Source of the DNA: DASYAE01 sp036501535
GTDB lineage: Bacteria > Actinomycetota > Actinomycetes > Streptomycetales > Catenulisporaceae
Direction: 5' to 3'
Length of the DNA stretch: 47,942 bases
Assembly (NCBI GenBank): GCA_036501535.1
Contig: DASYAE010000255.1
Coordinates: 1 to 47,942, forward strand
The notes beneath the pieces were generated by a model. It saw nothing but the letters and a program-made list of their open reading frames with translations, had not been told where the DNA came from and ran no database searches. A program made the translations under genes and the position numbers. Shown piece by piece: positions 1 to 10,590 of this stretch; within the stretch, counting starts at the first letter, position 1; each line of letters opens with the position of its first letter.

Positions 1-2063
1 TGCGCCCGCCACCAGCCGGCGCGCACGAATCTGCGCGCCTCGCTCTTCTCGTCCGCGAACGCCGCACTGCCGGCCGGGACCCGCCACGTCTCGCGCGCCA
101 CCACGAGCCGGTCGACCGTCACGCGGGGGGTGTGGTCCGCGTCGGGGAGGACCCGGAACATGTCCCGGACAAGATTCGTCAGCACGTGTGAGAACACGTC
201 GACGAGTGCGAAGACGGCGCCGTCGGGCAGCACCGCCACCAGACGGCCGTCGCGGTCCTCGACGCGCACGTCGGTACTGGGCACCGTGCGTGCGCCGCCG
301 GCGTCGGCGGTGTGGTCGACCAGCGCGACCGCGTAGTCGCTCGGCCGCGTCAGCGCGTATCTGACGCGGCTGGACAGGCGGGCACGGTGTTCCTTCGGGA
401 TCACCGGCACGAGGCGGGGCCCGGGATGGTCGGTGTCGGTCAGCGCGAACAGCTCATCGATATCCGGGTGCTGGTTGACGAAGAGCGACGCGCCGAGGGT
501 GTTGGACGCCAGGTGGAGCTCGCCGAGGACCACCTCGACGTCACCGCGGGCCACGGCCTCCGGATCGTCGGCCACCACCAGCACGTCGGGGCACGCATAC
601 CGCGCGGTGGTCCATCCCGCCGCCGGCGCCCCGAACGTGTCGTGCACCCGCTGCGCGAGCTGCGCGCCGGTGATCTCCACCCGCCGGGCGCCGGGCGCCG
701 GCTTCAGGATGCCGTGCCAGCGCTGCCAGAACTCGTGCTGCAGCGCGTCCGCGGCGGCGACCGCCCCACCGTGCAGCACCGGCATACAGGCGAACCAGCA
801 GGTGGCCAGGTCGAGCGGGGAGCCGTCGGCGGTATGCCGGTCGTGGACCCGCCGCGCACCGGCCATGACGTGCTCGGCCAGCGCCGAGCTCAGCCATGAC
901 GCGGCGGCCAGCAGCGACTCCATCGGGCGCAGCGCGTCGAGCAGGCTCTCACCGGCGCGCGCCCGGGCGGAGCGGACGGTGTCGGAGTAGACGAGGCTGC
1001 GGCACGGCGCGGTGCGGGCGCTCTTCGTCCGCTGTGCCGCGGTGCTCGTCAGCTCCTCGAAGTCGGACTCGAGCCCGGCCATCGCCGCGACCAGGCCCTG
1101 CGCGTCGCCGAGAGCGGCCCGGATCCGCTCCCGGCCGCGTTCGAGCACGGCCAGCTTCTCCAGCGCGCGCTCCCGCACGGCGGCGTCGCCGACCTGTTCG
1201 AGCACGGCGCGCAGCTGCCGGTCGGGATGGGCTCCCCACGGCACGTCGAGCCGCCACGTGATCCAGCGCCGGCCGGCGAACCGCGCCAAAGCGGCCGGCA
1301 CGTCGACGCCGGGGCCGAGCGCGGCCTGGATGTCGCGGGCCGGCCGCGTGCCGTCGCAGAGTTCGAGGATCTGCAGGTCGACCGGGTCGACCGGGTGCGG
1401 CGGGCGGGCCGGCACGGCGACGGCGCCGTCCGCGAGGCGGACGAACGGCACCCGGCGCGGCGCCGTCCACGCGCGCAGGCCGGGGTCCGCGTCGATGCTG
1501 CGGGCGAGGGCGTCGACCGCCCAGCTGGCGAAGTAGACCTCGGCCCGCGTGGTCAGGCCCTCGCCGGGCTCGATCGCGATGCCCTTGACGGTGTCGTCCC
1601 AGGTGCCCCAGCCGACCGGGCCGAAGAAGCCGATCGTGTCGTTCTTGACGCAGAACCGCTGCCAGTAGTGCGCCACCAGCTCCTCGCGCTGCCGCACCAT
1701 GCTCGCCCGGCCGCCGGGACGCGGCTCCCAGCGCAGGAACGGCGCGATCCCCGTCTCGAGCACCGTGCGGTTCTGCCACGCGACCGCGGTCCGGAACGGG
1801 GCCGAGGCCGCCACGCGTTGCAGCTCGCCCGCGGTCTCGACGGCGGCGGTGTCGAAGCGCTCTTCGAAGGCCTGCCACCGCTCGCCGGCCAGCACTGCGC
1901 CCGGCTCGAACGCGGCGGCCGCGGCCGCCAGCCCGTCCGGCGCCAGCCGCAGCACGCCGGAGGCCGGGAAGCCCGGCCCGCGCAGCGCGAACTGCGGCCA
2001 CAACCGCCACCGGCCGAGCCGTGGCGTCCACGGGTCCTGCGCCGCCTCGCCCACCGCCGCCAC
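1..2063 (-). CDS. LanB-like (lantibiotic dehydratase N-domain / PEARL-like) protein b, 3' end cut
   Basis: This reading frame encodes at least 687 residues; the C-terminus lies beyond the window start. It is a close paralogue of the LanB-like protein at 4838-7174: both begin with a WRLW-QFALRGPGFPASGVLR stretch near the N-terminus and share the motif KNDTIGFFGPVGWG. The family is the lantibiotic dehydratase amino-terminal (glutamylation) domain. Short members of roughly this size without the elimination domain include PEARLs, which use aminoacyl-tRNA to extend a peptide C-terminus. That family assignment is by recognition; the activity here is inferred. I chose GTG at 2063, six bases after the PCP stop, with GAGGG just before it; GTG at 2054 has better Shine-Dalgarno spacing and is an alternative. 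It is the last gene of the operon visible here, downstream of the PCP. A 104-base stretch (1595-1698) is identical to 6727-6830 in the paralogue. Confidence 0.8.
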   Translation of the reverse strand, partial: MAAVGEAAQDPWTPRLGRWRLWPQFALRGPGFPASGVLRLAPDGLAAAAAAFEPGAVLAGERWQAFEERFDTAAVETAGELQRVAASAPFRTAVAWQNRTVLETGIAPFLRWEPRPGGRASMVRQREELVAHYWQRFCVKNDTIGFFGPVGWGTWDDTVKGIAIEPGEGLTTRAEVYFASWAVDALARSIDADPGLRAWTAPRRVPFVRLADGAVAVPARPPHPVDPVDLQILELCDGTRPARDIQAALGPGVDVPAALARFAGRRWITWRLDVPWGAHPDRQLRAVLEQVGDAAVRERALEKLAVLERGRERIRAALGDAQGLVAAMAGLESDFEELTSTAAQRTKSARTAPCRSLVYSDTVRSARARAGESLLDALRPMESLLAAASWLSSALAEHVMAGARRVHDRHTADGSPLDLATCWFACMPVLHGGAVAAADALQHEFWQRWHGILKPAPGARRVEITGAQLAQRVHDTFGAPAAGWTTARYACPDVLVVADDPEAVARGDVEVVLGELHLASNTLGASLFVNQHPDIDELFALTDTDHPGPRLVPVIPKEHRARLSSRVRYALTRPSDYAVALVDHTADAGGARTVPSTDVRVEDRDGRLVAVLPDGAVFALVDVFSHVLTNLVRDMFRVLPDADHTPRVTVDRLVVARETWRVPAGSAAFADEKSEARRFVRAGWWRA

Positions 2064-2068
2064 GTCCC

Positions 2069-2332
2069 TCAGCCCTCGGCGGCGTTATCGAGTTCGACGA
2101 CGGAGGCGAGGTCGGCGGGCGTGGGGAAGGCGAAGACGAGCGCCACGGGCACCTCGACGCCGAGCGCCGCACCGAGCTGCGCGGTGATCTCGAAGGCGGC
2201 GAGCGAGTCGCCGCCGCTCTCGAAGAAGTCGCTGTCGACGTCGAGGGAGTCGTCGCGCAGCGTCTCGCGGTAGATCACGGCGACCAGCTCGGGCAGATCC
2301 TCGGCGCGGACCCGGATGTTGTTGGCAGGCAT
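2069..2332 (-). CDS. Free-standing peptidyl/acyl carrier protein
   Basis: An 87-residue carrier protein. The 4'-phosphopantetheine site is the FESGGDSLAAF motif, with Ser at about residue 43, and the flanking helices have normal carrier-protein spacing. It presumably holds an aminoacyl or peptidyl thioester as a discrete PCP. The natural partner is the stand-alone adenylation protein two genes upstream (3291-4841); both sit between the two LanB-like genes in one operon, with only two bases separating it from the preceding dehydratase gene. Its GGDSL core looks more like an NRPS PCP than the GLVNSL core of the extender-unit ACP at 16057-16305. The cargo is unknown. A type II PKS-like ACP role is less likely given the neighbours. 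Confidence 0.9.
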   Translation of the reverse strand: MPANNIRVRAEDLPELVAVIYRETLRDDSLDVDSDFFESGGDSLAAFEITAQLGAALGVEVPVALVFAFPTPADLASVVELDNAAEG

Positions 2333-2334
2333 GG

Positions 2335-3290
2335 CTATCGCCCTCTCGGGATCGTCGGGGTGGTGCTGGCGGAAGTGCGCGCGAGTGCGGCGGGCGTGTT
2401 GCCGCCGGAGACGATGACGGCCACCCGGCCGGCGAAGCCGGACTCCAGCGCCCCGGCGAGCGCGACGCTGCCGCTGGGCTCCGCCGCGATGCCGGAGCGG
2501 TGCAGCACGCCCATGGCCAGGGTGATCGCCGTGTCGCTGACTCCGATCAGCTGGTCCACGCGGTCCCTGATGATCGGGAACGGCACCTCGCCGGGGCGCT
2601 GGCAGCGCAGGCCGTCCGCGACGGTGTCCGGCGGGGACAGCTCGATCGGGTGGCCGACGGCGAGCGACTTGGAGTAGCGCCGCCCCTTCTTCGGCTCGAC
2701 CCCGATGATGCGCACCCGGCGGTCCAGCGATTCGGCCGCGAGGCAGACGCCCGCCAGGAGTCCGCCGCCGCCGGTCGGCACGAAGATCGCGTCGATGTCG
2801 GGCGCGTCGGCGAACACCTCCAGGCCGACGGTGCCCTGTCCGGCGACGACGAGTGCGTCGTCGGCGGACGGGATGAGGACGGCGTCGGTGCGCTGCGCGT
2901 AGTCCATTGCGTGGCGCTCGCGGTCGGCGTTACCGCCGGCGACGGGTATGACGTCGGCGCCGAGCCGACGGATCGCCGCGGCCTTGGCCGGGCTCGCGCC
3001 GGCTGCCATGACGACGGTGACGTGCGCGCCGAGGGTGGCGCCGAGCGCCGCGACCGCAAGGCCGTGGTTGCCGGAAGATCCGGTCACCACGCGCCGGGCG
3101 CCGTGGGCGATCATCGCGTTCGTGGCGCCGCGCGCTTTGAAGGAGCCGGAGCGCTGGAGGTGCTCGGCCTTGAAGAGCACGCCGGGCAACGCGTCCAGGG
3201 TGAGCAGCGGGGTGCGCACCACCCGGTCGGCGACCCGCTCGGCCGCGGCGAGCACGTCGGCCAGGCCGGGCGTCGCAATCGTGTGTACGG

Positions 3291-3294
<4 letters not shown>
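2335..3294 (-). CDS. PLP-dependent serine/threonine dehydratase family enzyme (fold type II)
   Basis: A 319-residue protein of the threonine dehydratase / serine racemase family. The PLP lysine is in SGSFKARGA (about residue 50), followed by the SSGNHG phosphate or substrate loop and a GGGGLLAG glycine loop, the family's normal order. It lacks the C-terminal ACT regulatory region of biosynthetic IlvA, so it is the short, catabolic or secondary-metabolic type. Likely reactions are Thr or Ser dehydration, or an elimination on a related beta-hydroxy amino acid; the true substrate cannot be read from the sequence. ATG at 3294 overlaps the stop of the adenylation gene (ATGA), so the two are translationally coupled. 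Its place between an adenylation protein and a PCP suggests that it prepares or modifies the building block handled by this operon, but that is inference. Confidence 0.85.
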
Positions 3295-4837
<1,543 letters not shown>

Positions 4838-4841
<4 letters not shown>

Positions 4842-7174
4842 CGCTCGCTCCCGTCAGTCCGGTCCCCGGCGACCACGATGAGGCGCAACTCGGATGTGTA
4901 GCGCTCGCCGTGATGGTCCGTCAACCACGTCTGCTCCGGCGACGGCAGCATCTCGCTGATCTTCAGGCTCGCCTCGGGCTTCTCCCGGGCCAGCCGCCGC
5001 ACCGCCTTGGTGAAGATATTGACGTATATCGGGCTTTCGAAGTCCACGTAGAACGGCCGCGGCTCGGTCGGCGAGACCACGAACACGAAGCGCGGCAGGT
5101 CGCGCTCGCGGCGCCACCGCGCGGTGCGCACGAAGCGGCGCGCCTCGTTCTTCTCCGCGGCGAACGCCATGTCCGCGCCGCCGGCCGCGAACCGCCAGGT
5201 CTCGCGGGCCAGGACCATCCGGTCCACGGTGATCCGCGGCGAGTGCTCCGCGTCGGAGCCCAGGGTGAACTTGTCCAGGACCCGGTTGCTCAGGGCGTGG
5301 CCGTACACGTCGAGCAGGTCGAACTCGGCGCCGTCGGGCAGTACCACGACCAGGTTCCCGCCGCGGTCCTCCACGAGCACGTCGGCGCTCATCGCGGTGC
5401 GCGGCCGCCGCGGGTCGATGGTGTGGTCCACGATCGCGACGTAGTAGTCCTCGTCCCGCACGAGGGCCATGCGGCTGCGCGAGGACCAGCGCCGCGGCAG
5501 CTCGTTCGGCAGCATCGGGGTGACCCGCGGGCCGGGGAAGTCGACCGTGGTCTCGTCGAGCAGCTCCTTGATGTCCTGATGCTGCATCACCCAGAGCGAG
5601 TAGGCGACGGTGTTCATCGCGCTGTGCAGCTCGCCGAGGACGAGCTCGAACTCGCCGCGGGCGACCGCGTCCGAGCTGTCGGCGACGATCAGCAGGTCGG
5701 GGCAGAAGTAGCGGGCGAGCCACCAGCTCGGGCCCGGTTCGCCGAACTGCTCGCGGACCTGTTCGGCGATGTCGGGGCTGCGCAGCTGCACGCGCCGGGC
5801 GCCGGGCGGAGCGTCGATGATCCGCGCCCACCGCTCGCGCATCTCCCCCGCGATGCGCTCCGCCTCGGCCAGCGAGTCGACGTGCGGCGCCGGCAGCGTG
5901 GCGAACCAGAGGCTGGCCAGGTCGACGGCGCCGTTGCGCTCGCGCAGCCGCTCGTACACGTCGCGGATGCGAGCGCCCATGGACTCCGCGAATCGGGCGG
6001 TCATCCAGCGGGCGGAGATCAGGCAGAGCTCGAGCGGGGCGAGCTGGTCGAGCAGGGTCGCGCCGATGCGCGCGGTCGAGGCGCGGCGGCAGTCCGAGTA
6101 GACCAGGCTGCGGCACGGCGCGGTGCGCTCGCCCTTGTCGCGCTGCGCGGCGGTGCTGGTGATCGCGGCGAAGTCGTCCTCGAGCGCCGTCAGCGCCGCG
6201 ACGAGCTCCCCGGCGTCGCCGAAGGCCGCGCGGACCCGCTCGCGGCCGTGCTCGAGCACGGCCAGCTTCTCCAGCGCGCGCTCACGCACGGCGGCGTCGC
6301 CGACGCGCTCGAGCACGGCGCGCAACTCCTGGTCGGGATGGGGACCCGACGGCACCTCGAGCCGCCACACGATCCAGCGCTTGCGCACCATGGTCTCGAG
6401 CACGGCGGTGACGTCCGCGGCGGTCAGGTCCCGGCCGGTCAGCCGGGAGGCGTCACGTGCGAGCACCGCCACGCCGCGGACACCGTCACAGAGTTCGAGG
6501 ATCGTGTGCACGACCGGGTCGACCGTCTCCGGCGGCCGGGCCGGCATGCGGACGGTGCCGCCGCCGATGCCGAGGTAGGGCACGCGGCGCGGCGCGGCCC
6601 AGGGCCTCAGGCCGGGGTCGGTCTCCAGATGCCGGGCGAGCGTGTCGACGGCCCAGCTCGAGAAGTAGACCTCTGATTCGGCGATGACCTGCTCGCCGGG
6701 CTCGATCTCGACTCCCCGCACGTCGGCGTCCCAGGTGCCCCAGCCGACCGGGCCGAAGAAGCCGATCGTGTCGTTCTTGACGCAGAACCGCTGCCAGTAG
6801 TGCGCCACCAGCTCCTCGCGCTGCCGCACCTCGCTCGTGCGGCCGCGGCTCGGCTCCCACCGGGAGAGCGGCTCGACGGCGCGGCCGAGCAGGGGGCGGT
6901 TCTGCCAGGCGACGGCGGCGCGGAAGAGGGGCTGCGCAGAGATCTCCTGCAGCGTGCGCGTCGCGTCGATCATCGCGGCGTCGAACCGCGCCTCGAACGC
7001 CTTCCAGCCCTCGGCCGTCCGCATCTCGCGCCCGGTGAACCGCGCCGCCTCATCGGCCAGCCCCTCCGGCACCATCCGCAGCACCCCGGAGGCAGGGAAG
7101 CCCGGCCCGCGCAGCGCGAACTGCGACCAGAGCCGCCATTCGCCGCCACCCAGCTCGATCCTCTCGTCGTTCAT
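4838..7174 (-). CDS. LanB-like (lantibiotic dehydratase N-domain / PEARL-like) protein a
   Basis: A 778-residue protein of the lantibiotic dehydratase N-terminal family. The motif KNDTIGFFGPVGWG lies about 135-150 residues in. The length fits the glutamylation-type domain alone, without the roughly 300-residue elimination and SpaB-C part of full LanB, as in split LanBs and PEARL ligases. Known relatives use glutamyl- or aminoacyl-tRNA; that activity is inferred here. The open frame runs far upstream of the true start, across the carbamoyltransferase gene, but homology begins only at the ATG at 7174. That ATG has GGGAGGTGA at good spacing and overlaps the carbamoyltransferase stop (ATGA). It overlaps the next gene in the same way. 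No RiPP precursor gene is visible beside it; instead it is coupled to an adenylation protein and a PCP, an unusual setting for this family. Confidence 0.85.
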
Positions 7175-8253
7175 CGGGCAGTCACCTCCCGGTCGGCCCG
7201 CACGGGCTCGGCGCCCGCGCCGGCACACCACTCCAGAACGGCTCTGGCGCTGTGATACTTGTTCTCGGCCTGCTCGAACGCGATGCTGCGGGGGCCGTCG
7301 AGCACCTCGGCGGTGACCTCCTCGCCGCGGTGGGCGGGCAGGTCGTGCATGAACACCGCGCCGGGGCTCCCGGCCATCACCGCCGCGTTCGCCTGGAACG
7401 GCGCGAAGGCCTCGCGCCACGCGGGGTCGGCCTTCGCGGTCCCGGTGGTCTGCCAGCGGGTGGTGTAGACGACGTCCACCTCCGGCAGCCGGTCCATGTC
7501 GTGACGCTGCTCGACCACCGCGCCGGCGCGCGCGGCACGGGCCTCGGCGCGCTCGATGAAGTCCCCTGCGACGCCGTAGCCGGGTGGAGTGCGCAGATAC
7601 AGAGCCGTGCCGGAATACCGGGACAGCGCGAGCGCCAGCGCCGAGGCGGTGTTGTTGCCCTCGCCGACGTAGAGCACGCGCAGCCCCTTGATCCGGTCGA
7701 AGCGGCTCAACAGGGTCGTCAGGTCGGTCAGCGCCTGGGTTGGATGCTCGGCCGCGCTCATGGCGTTTATCACGGTCATGCGGTTCTGCGCCGCATAGTC
7801 GCGCAGTTCCCCGGTCGGCCCCGCCGTGCGCGCGACGAGCACGTCGAGCATCCGGGAGAGCACCGCGCCGGTGTCCGCGACCGTCTCGCCGGTGTTCTCC
7901 TGGAGATCGTCCGGTCCGTAGGTGACCAGCTGGGCGCCGAGGCGCAGGGCGCCGGCCGAGAAGGCAGTCCTGGTGCGCGTGGAGGTCTTGCGGAACAGCA
8001 CGCCGACGACGCGGCCACGCAACGGCTGCGCGGTCTCGAGGCGGCCCTCGGCGTATTCGCGGCCGCGTCGCACGATCCAGTCGATGGCGTCGTCGTCGAG
8101 GTCGTCGACGGAGATGAGATGGCGCACTGCACCGTTCACGGGTGACATCGGTTCTTCCCAGGGGCCGAGGGACGCTTGCGGGACGGCCGGCCGCGGCAGG
8201 GGTCCGACGACCTCGTTGCGCGCGCCGCAGAGATCGAAGATGGGACGGTTCAC
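7171..8253 (-). CDS. Ornithine/aspartate carbamoyltransferase-family enzyme
   Basis: A 360-residue member of the carbamoyltransferase family. It carries the carbamoyl-phosphate loop FRKTSTRTRTAFSAG, the EHPTQALTD motif (HPxQ) and MHDLPAHRGEEV, the equivalent of the HCLPxxRGxEV ornithine site of OTCase. Asp takes the place of that Cys, so the amino acid pocket differs from true OTCase. It probably carbamoylates a side-chain amine, as the related enzymes of the viomycin and zwittermicin pathways do with diaminopropionate; SbnA and SbnB homologues in this locus fit that. Start choice: GTG at 8253 follows GGGAGGAG with good spacing and adds about 35 residues before the family's usual beginning. 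ATG at 8148 matches the family start but has a weaker ribosome site. It is the first gene of the leftward operon and diverges from mbtH. Confidence 0.85.
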   Translation of the reverse strand: MNRPIFDLCGARNEVVGPLPRPAVPQASLGPWEEPMSPVNGAVRHLISVDDLDDDAIDWIVRRGREYAEGRLETAQPLRGRVVGVLFRKTSTRTRTAFSAGALRLGAQLVTYGPDDLQENTGETVADTGAVLSRMLDVLVARTAGPTGELRDYAAQNRMTVINAMSAAEHPTQALTDLTTLLSRFDRIKGLRVLYVGEGNNTASALALALSRYSGTALYLRTPPGYGVAGDFIERAEARAARAGAVVEQRHDMDRLPEVDVVYTTRWQTTGTAKADPAWREAFAPFQANAAVMAGSPGAVFMHDLPAHRGEEVTAEVLDGPRSIAFEQAENKYHSARAVLEWCAGAGAEPVRADREVTAR

Positions 8254-8437
8254 GTGGCTCCTCCCTCGTGCCGTCGGGTGATAAGAACACTGCCGGGACG
8301 GCACCGCCTCCGACCAGGGAAGGAGCCGCAGACGTCGATCGCGGCTCCTGTTGCGCGTTCGTCTCTACGGCGCGGCGCCGCGTCCGGAGCAGACTCGGCT
8401 GGTCAGAGGGCACACGCGACAAGCCGAGGAGCATGCG
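8254..8437. promoter_or_regulatory. Divergent intergenic region between carbamoyltransferase and mbtH-1
   Basis: This gap of 184 bases must hold the start signals of the leftward LanB/PCP operon and the rightward mbtH-mtn operon. It contains the hairpin element described separately at 8315-8366. An open frame crosses it on the plus strand, but its only start near the element (GTG 8268) has no ribosome site. I could not assign -10/-35 boxes with confidence. Confidence 0.6.
8315..8366 (+). repeat. Conserved hairpin leader element, copy 1 (upstream of mbtH-1)
   Basis: The element opens with CAGGGAAGGAGCCGC and holds a perfect 8-bp inverted repeat, GGAGCCGC (8322-8329) with GCGGCTCC (8341-8348). 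It is followed by GTTGCGCGTTCG and a closing TCTCT that can pair with AGGGA through one G-U pair. It ends 72 bases before the mbtH-1 ATG. Copies are at 43201-43252 (70 bases before mbtH-2) and 27097-27149. It could be a structured 5' leader or an operator; the sequence does not decide. Confidence 0.7.
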
Positions 8438-8662
8438 ATGACCGACGACGCCGACACCGGCACGTACCGGGTCGTCCACAACGACGAGGAGCAGTACTCG
8501 ATCTGGTCGGCCGACCGGGACCTGCCGCTCGGCTGGTACGCCGAGGGCACCGAAGGCACCCGGTCCGCGTGCCTCGACCACATCGGGCGGATCTGGACGG
8601 ACATGCGCCCGGCGAGCCTGCGGCGGCACATGGAGCAGACGCAGCAGCTGAGCGCGGTCTGA
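8438..8662 (+). CDS. MbtH-like protein 1
   Basis: A 74-residue MbtH family protein, the usual size. It has the family's conserved NDEEQYSIW segment, the LPLGW and GWYAEG stretch and the C-terminal IGRIWTDMRPASLRRHM. MbtH proteins bind NRPS adenylation domains and are often needed for their solubility and activity. The start ATG has GAGGAG seven bases upstream. It heads a rightward operon with the mtn genes, 39 bases before mtnA. The locus has six adenylation domains and a second, closely similar MbtH at 43322-43549, so the two may serve different enzymes or growth conditions. The upstream leader shares a hairpin element with the second copy. Confidence 0.97.
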   Translation: MTDDADTGTYRVVHNDEEQYSIWSADRDLPLGWYAEGTEGTRSACLDHIGRIWTDMRPASLRRHMEQTQQLSAV

Positions 8663-8701
8663 GACCGCCGGCCGGCGCATATCGGCGGAAGGTTCCCGAT
8701 C

Positions 8702-9847
8702 ATGACCATCACACCGAGTGCCGCCCCCGCGCAGGCTCCTGCGGCCCCGGACCCCGTCTCCGACCATCCAGTGCTCGACCGCAGCGTCCGGCTCGACGAC
8801 GACGCGTTGCGCATCCTGGACCGGCGGGTCTTCCCGCACCGCGAGTCCTGGGTCGAGGCGCGCTCGGACACCGAGGTGGCCGAGGCGATCCGGCAGATGG
8901 TCACCCAGAGCTCCGGTCCGACCTACGCCGCGCTCGCCGCACTCGTCCTGACCGCCCGCCAGCACGCTGCCGACGACCCGCAGCGCGCCGTCGCCGCGAT
9001 ACGTCTGGCGGGCATCCGGCTGATTGCCGCACGCCCCACCAACAACAGCGTGCGCGACGCGGTGACCGCAGTCCTGTCCGATCTCCTCGGCGTCGCCGAA
9101 TACGCGGACACGCCGCGGATAGTCGGCATCGTCGAGCGGGGCGCCGCGAGACAGGACGAGTCGTACCGCGAGCGCAGCCGCGCCCTCGCCGAGCACGCCG
9201 TCATGCTGCTCGACGACGGTGCCCGCATCCTGACCCACTGCTGGATGGACACCTACCTGATCGAGCTGGTGCGCGCGGCGCGCCGAGCGGGCAAGCGGTT
9301 CCGCTACGTGGCCACGGAGACCCGCCCCTATCTGCAGGGCGCGCGGCTGACCGCGCACACCCTGGCCGAGATGGGGCAGCAGGTGACGCTGGTGACCGAC
9401 GGGATGGCCGCCGCGGTGCTGAGCCCCCACGGCACGCTCGGCAGGATCGACGCGCTGGTCACCGCCGCCGACCGGGTCAGCATGGACGGGCACGTATTCA
9501 ACAAGGTCGGCACGCTGGGCGCGGCGGTGGCGGCGCACGCGTTCGGCGTGCCGTACTACGCGCTGATCCAGGCCCCCGACCCGAAGGCGCCGACCGCCGC
9601 GGACGTGGTCGTGGAGGAGCGCGACGGCACCGAAGTCCTCTACACCCAAGGCGTACGGACCGCTTCGCCGCTGGTCAGCCGGGCTCACTATCCCGCGTTC
9701 GACATCACTCCGCCCCAATACACCACGTTCGTCGTCACCGACCGCGGGCCCTTCGCCCCCACGGCGATGGCCGACTACTTCGGCCGGGACGGTTCGGTGC
9801 ACGGCGAGCGGCCCGCGCCCGGCGCCGAGCGGAAAGCGGCGGTGTGA
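8702..9847 (+). CDS. mtnA: Methylthioribose-1-phosphate isomerase-like protein (MtnA family, diverged)
   Basis: A 381-residue aldose-ketose isomerase of the MtnA/eIF2B family. Recognisable parts are ILTHC with the catalytic Cys, TETRPYLQGARLTAHTL, VTDGMAA, and AADRVSMDGHVFNKVGT with the catalytic Asp. Some positions normally invariant have changed: the usual VRGAPAIG substrate loop reads roughly TQSSGPTYA, and THCNAG reads THCWMD. The chemistry should be opening of a 5-substituted ribose-1-phosphate to the ribulose-1-phosphate, but the substrate may not be methylthioribose. GGAAGG precedes the ATG. The stop overlaps mtnC (TGATG), and mtnC, mtnB and mtnD follow without gaps, which supports the assignment to this pathway. 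Confidence 0.85.
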   Translation: MTITPSAAPAQAPAAPDPVSDHPVLDRSVRLDDDALRILDRRVFPHRESWVEARSDTEVAEAIRQMVTQSSGPTYAALAALVLTARQHAADDPQRAVAAIRLAGIRLIAARPTNNSVRDAVTAVLSDLLGVAEYADTPRIVGIVERGAARQDESYRERSRALAEHAVMLLDDGARILTHCWMDTYLIELVRAARRAGKRFRYVATETRPYLQGARLTAHTLAEMGQQVTLVTDGMAAAVLSPHGTLGRIDALVTAADRVSMDGHVFNKVGTLGAAVAAHAFGVPYYALIQAPDPKAPTAADVVVEERDGTEVLYTQGVRTASPLVSRAHYPAFDITPPQYTTFVVTDRGPFAPTAMADYFGRDGSVHGERPAPGAERKAAV

Positions 9848-10590
9848 TGACCGCCGCCCCGACCCCGGCAGCCGTCGTCGAGCAGCTGACCGCCCGCTTC
9901 GTCGTCCTCGACATCGAGGGCACCACCAGCGCCGCCGAGGCCATCGTCGGCGGCCTCTACCGCTACGCCGGGCCCAGGCTCGGCCCATGGATCGAGGCCC
10001 ACCGTGACGACCCGGAGACCGCCGCAGCGGTCAGGCAGGTCGAGCAGGCCGCCGCTCTGCCGCAGGGCGCGCCGATTGCGGCCGTGGCCGCGGCGCTTCA
10101 CGCGTGGATGGCCGACGACGTCAAGGCCACACCGCTGAAGACCCTGCAGGGCCGGATCTGGGCCGACGGCTTCGAGCGCGGCGAGCTGACCGCGCACTTC
10201 TTCCGGGACGTGATCCCCGCGCTTCGGGCCTGGACCGCGGCCGGCGTGCGGCTCGCGGTCTTCTCGTCCGGCTCCGTCGCGGCTCAGCGCTCGTGGTTCG
10301 CCCACTCCCCCGACGGCGACCTCACCCCGCTGATCGACGGGTTCTTCGACACCGCGACGGCTGGGCCCAAGAAGCTCGCCGCCTCGTACCGGACCATCGC
10401 GGCCGCGCTGGGCGCCGCCGGTGACCGGCTGCTCTTCCTCTCCGACCACCCGGACGAGATCACCGCCGCCGCCGAGGCCGGCTGGCTGACCGCGGCCGTG
10501 CGCCGCGCCGGAGAGCCGCACGCGGCGGCGGGCTTCGCCGACCGCCGCGTCGTGTCCGGCTTCGACCGACTGGAGGTCAGCCCACCGTGA
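9847..10590 (+). CDS. mtnC: Enolase-phosphatase E1 (MtnC)
   Basis: A 247-residue HAD-superfamily protein. The nucleophile motif is VLDIEGTTSA near residue 20, followed by FSSGSVAAQ (HAD motif II), GPKK (Lys, motif III) and LFLSDHPDE (motif IV), in the order seen in enolase-phosphatase E1. In methionine salvage, this enzyme enolises the 2,3-diketo-1-phosphate and removes the phosphate to give the acireductone. It overlaps mtnA by one base at its start and mtnB by four at its end, so the four mtn genes are translated as a coupled block. No kinase, nucleosidase or MTA phosphorylase for the first steps of salvage is visible in the window, so the entry substrate must come from genes elsewhere or from another route. 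Confidence 0.92.
   Translation: MTAAPTPAAVVEQLTARFVVLDIEGTTSAAEAIVGGLYRYAGPRLGPWIEAHRDDPETAAAVRQVEQAAALPQGAPIAAVAAALHAWMADDVKATPLKTLQGRIWADGFERGELTAHFFRDVIPALRAWTAAGVRLAVFSSGSVAAQRSWFAHSPDGDLTPLIDGFFDTATAGPKKLAASYRTIAAALGAAGDRLLFLSDHPDEITAAAEAGWLTAAVRRAGEPHAAAGFADRRVVSGFDRLEVSPP

Noticed and set aside
8268..8441. Small Cys-containing leader peptide frames before the mbtH genes, sharing DRGSCCAF
   Set aside because: The match is explained by the shared DNA hairpin element. The first has no ribosome site and the second reads in frame into mbtH-2; the third copy of the element lacks the Cys pair.
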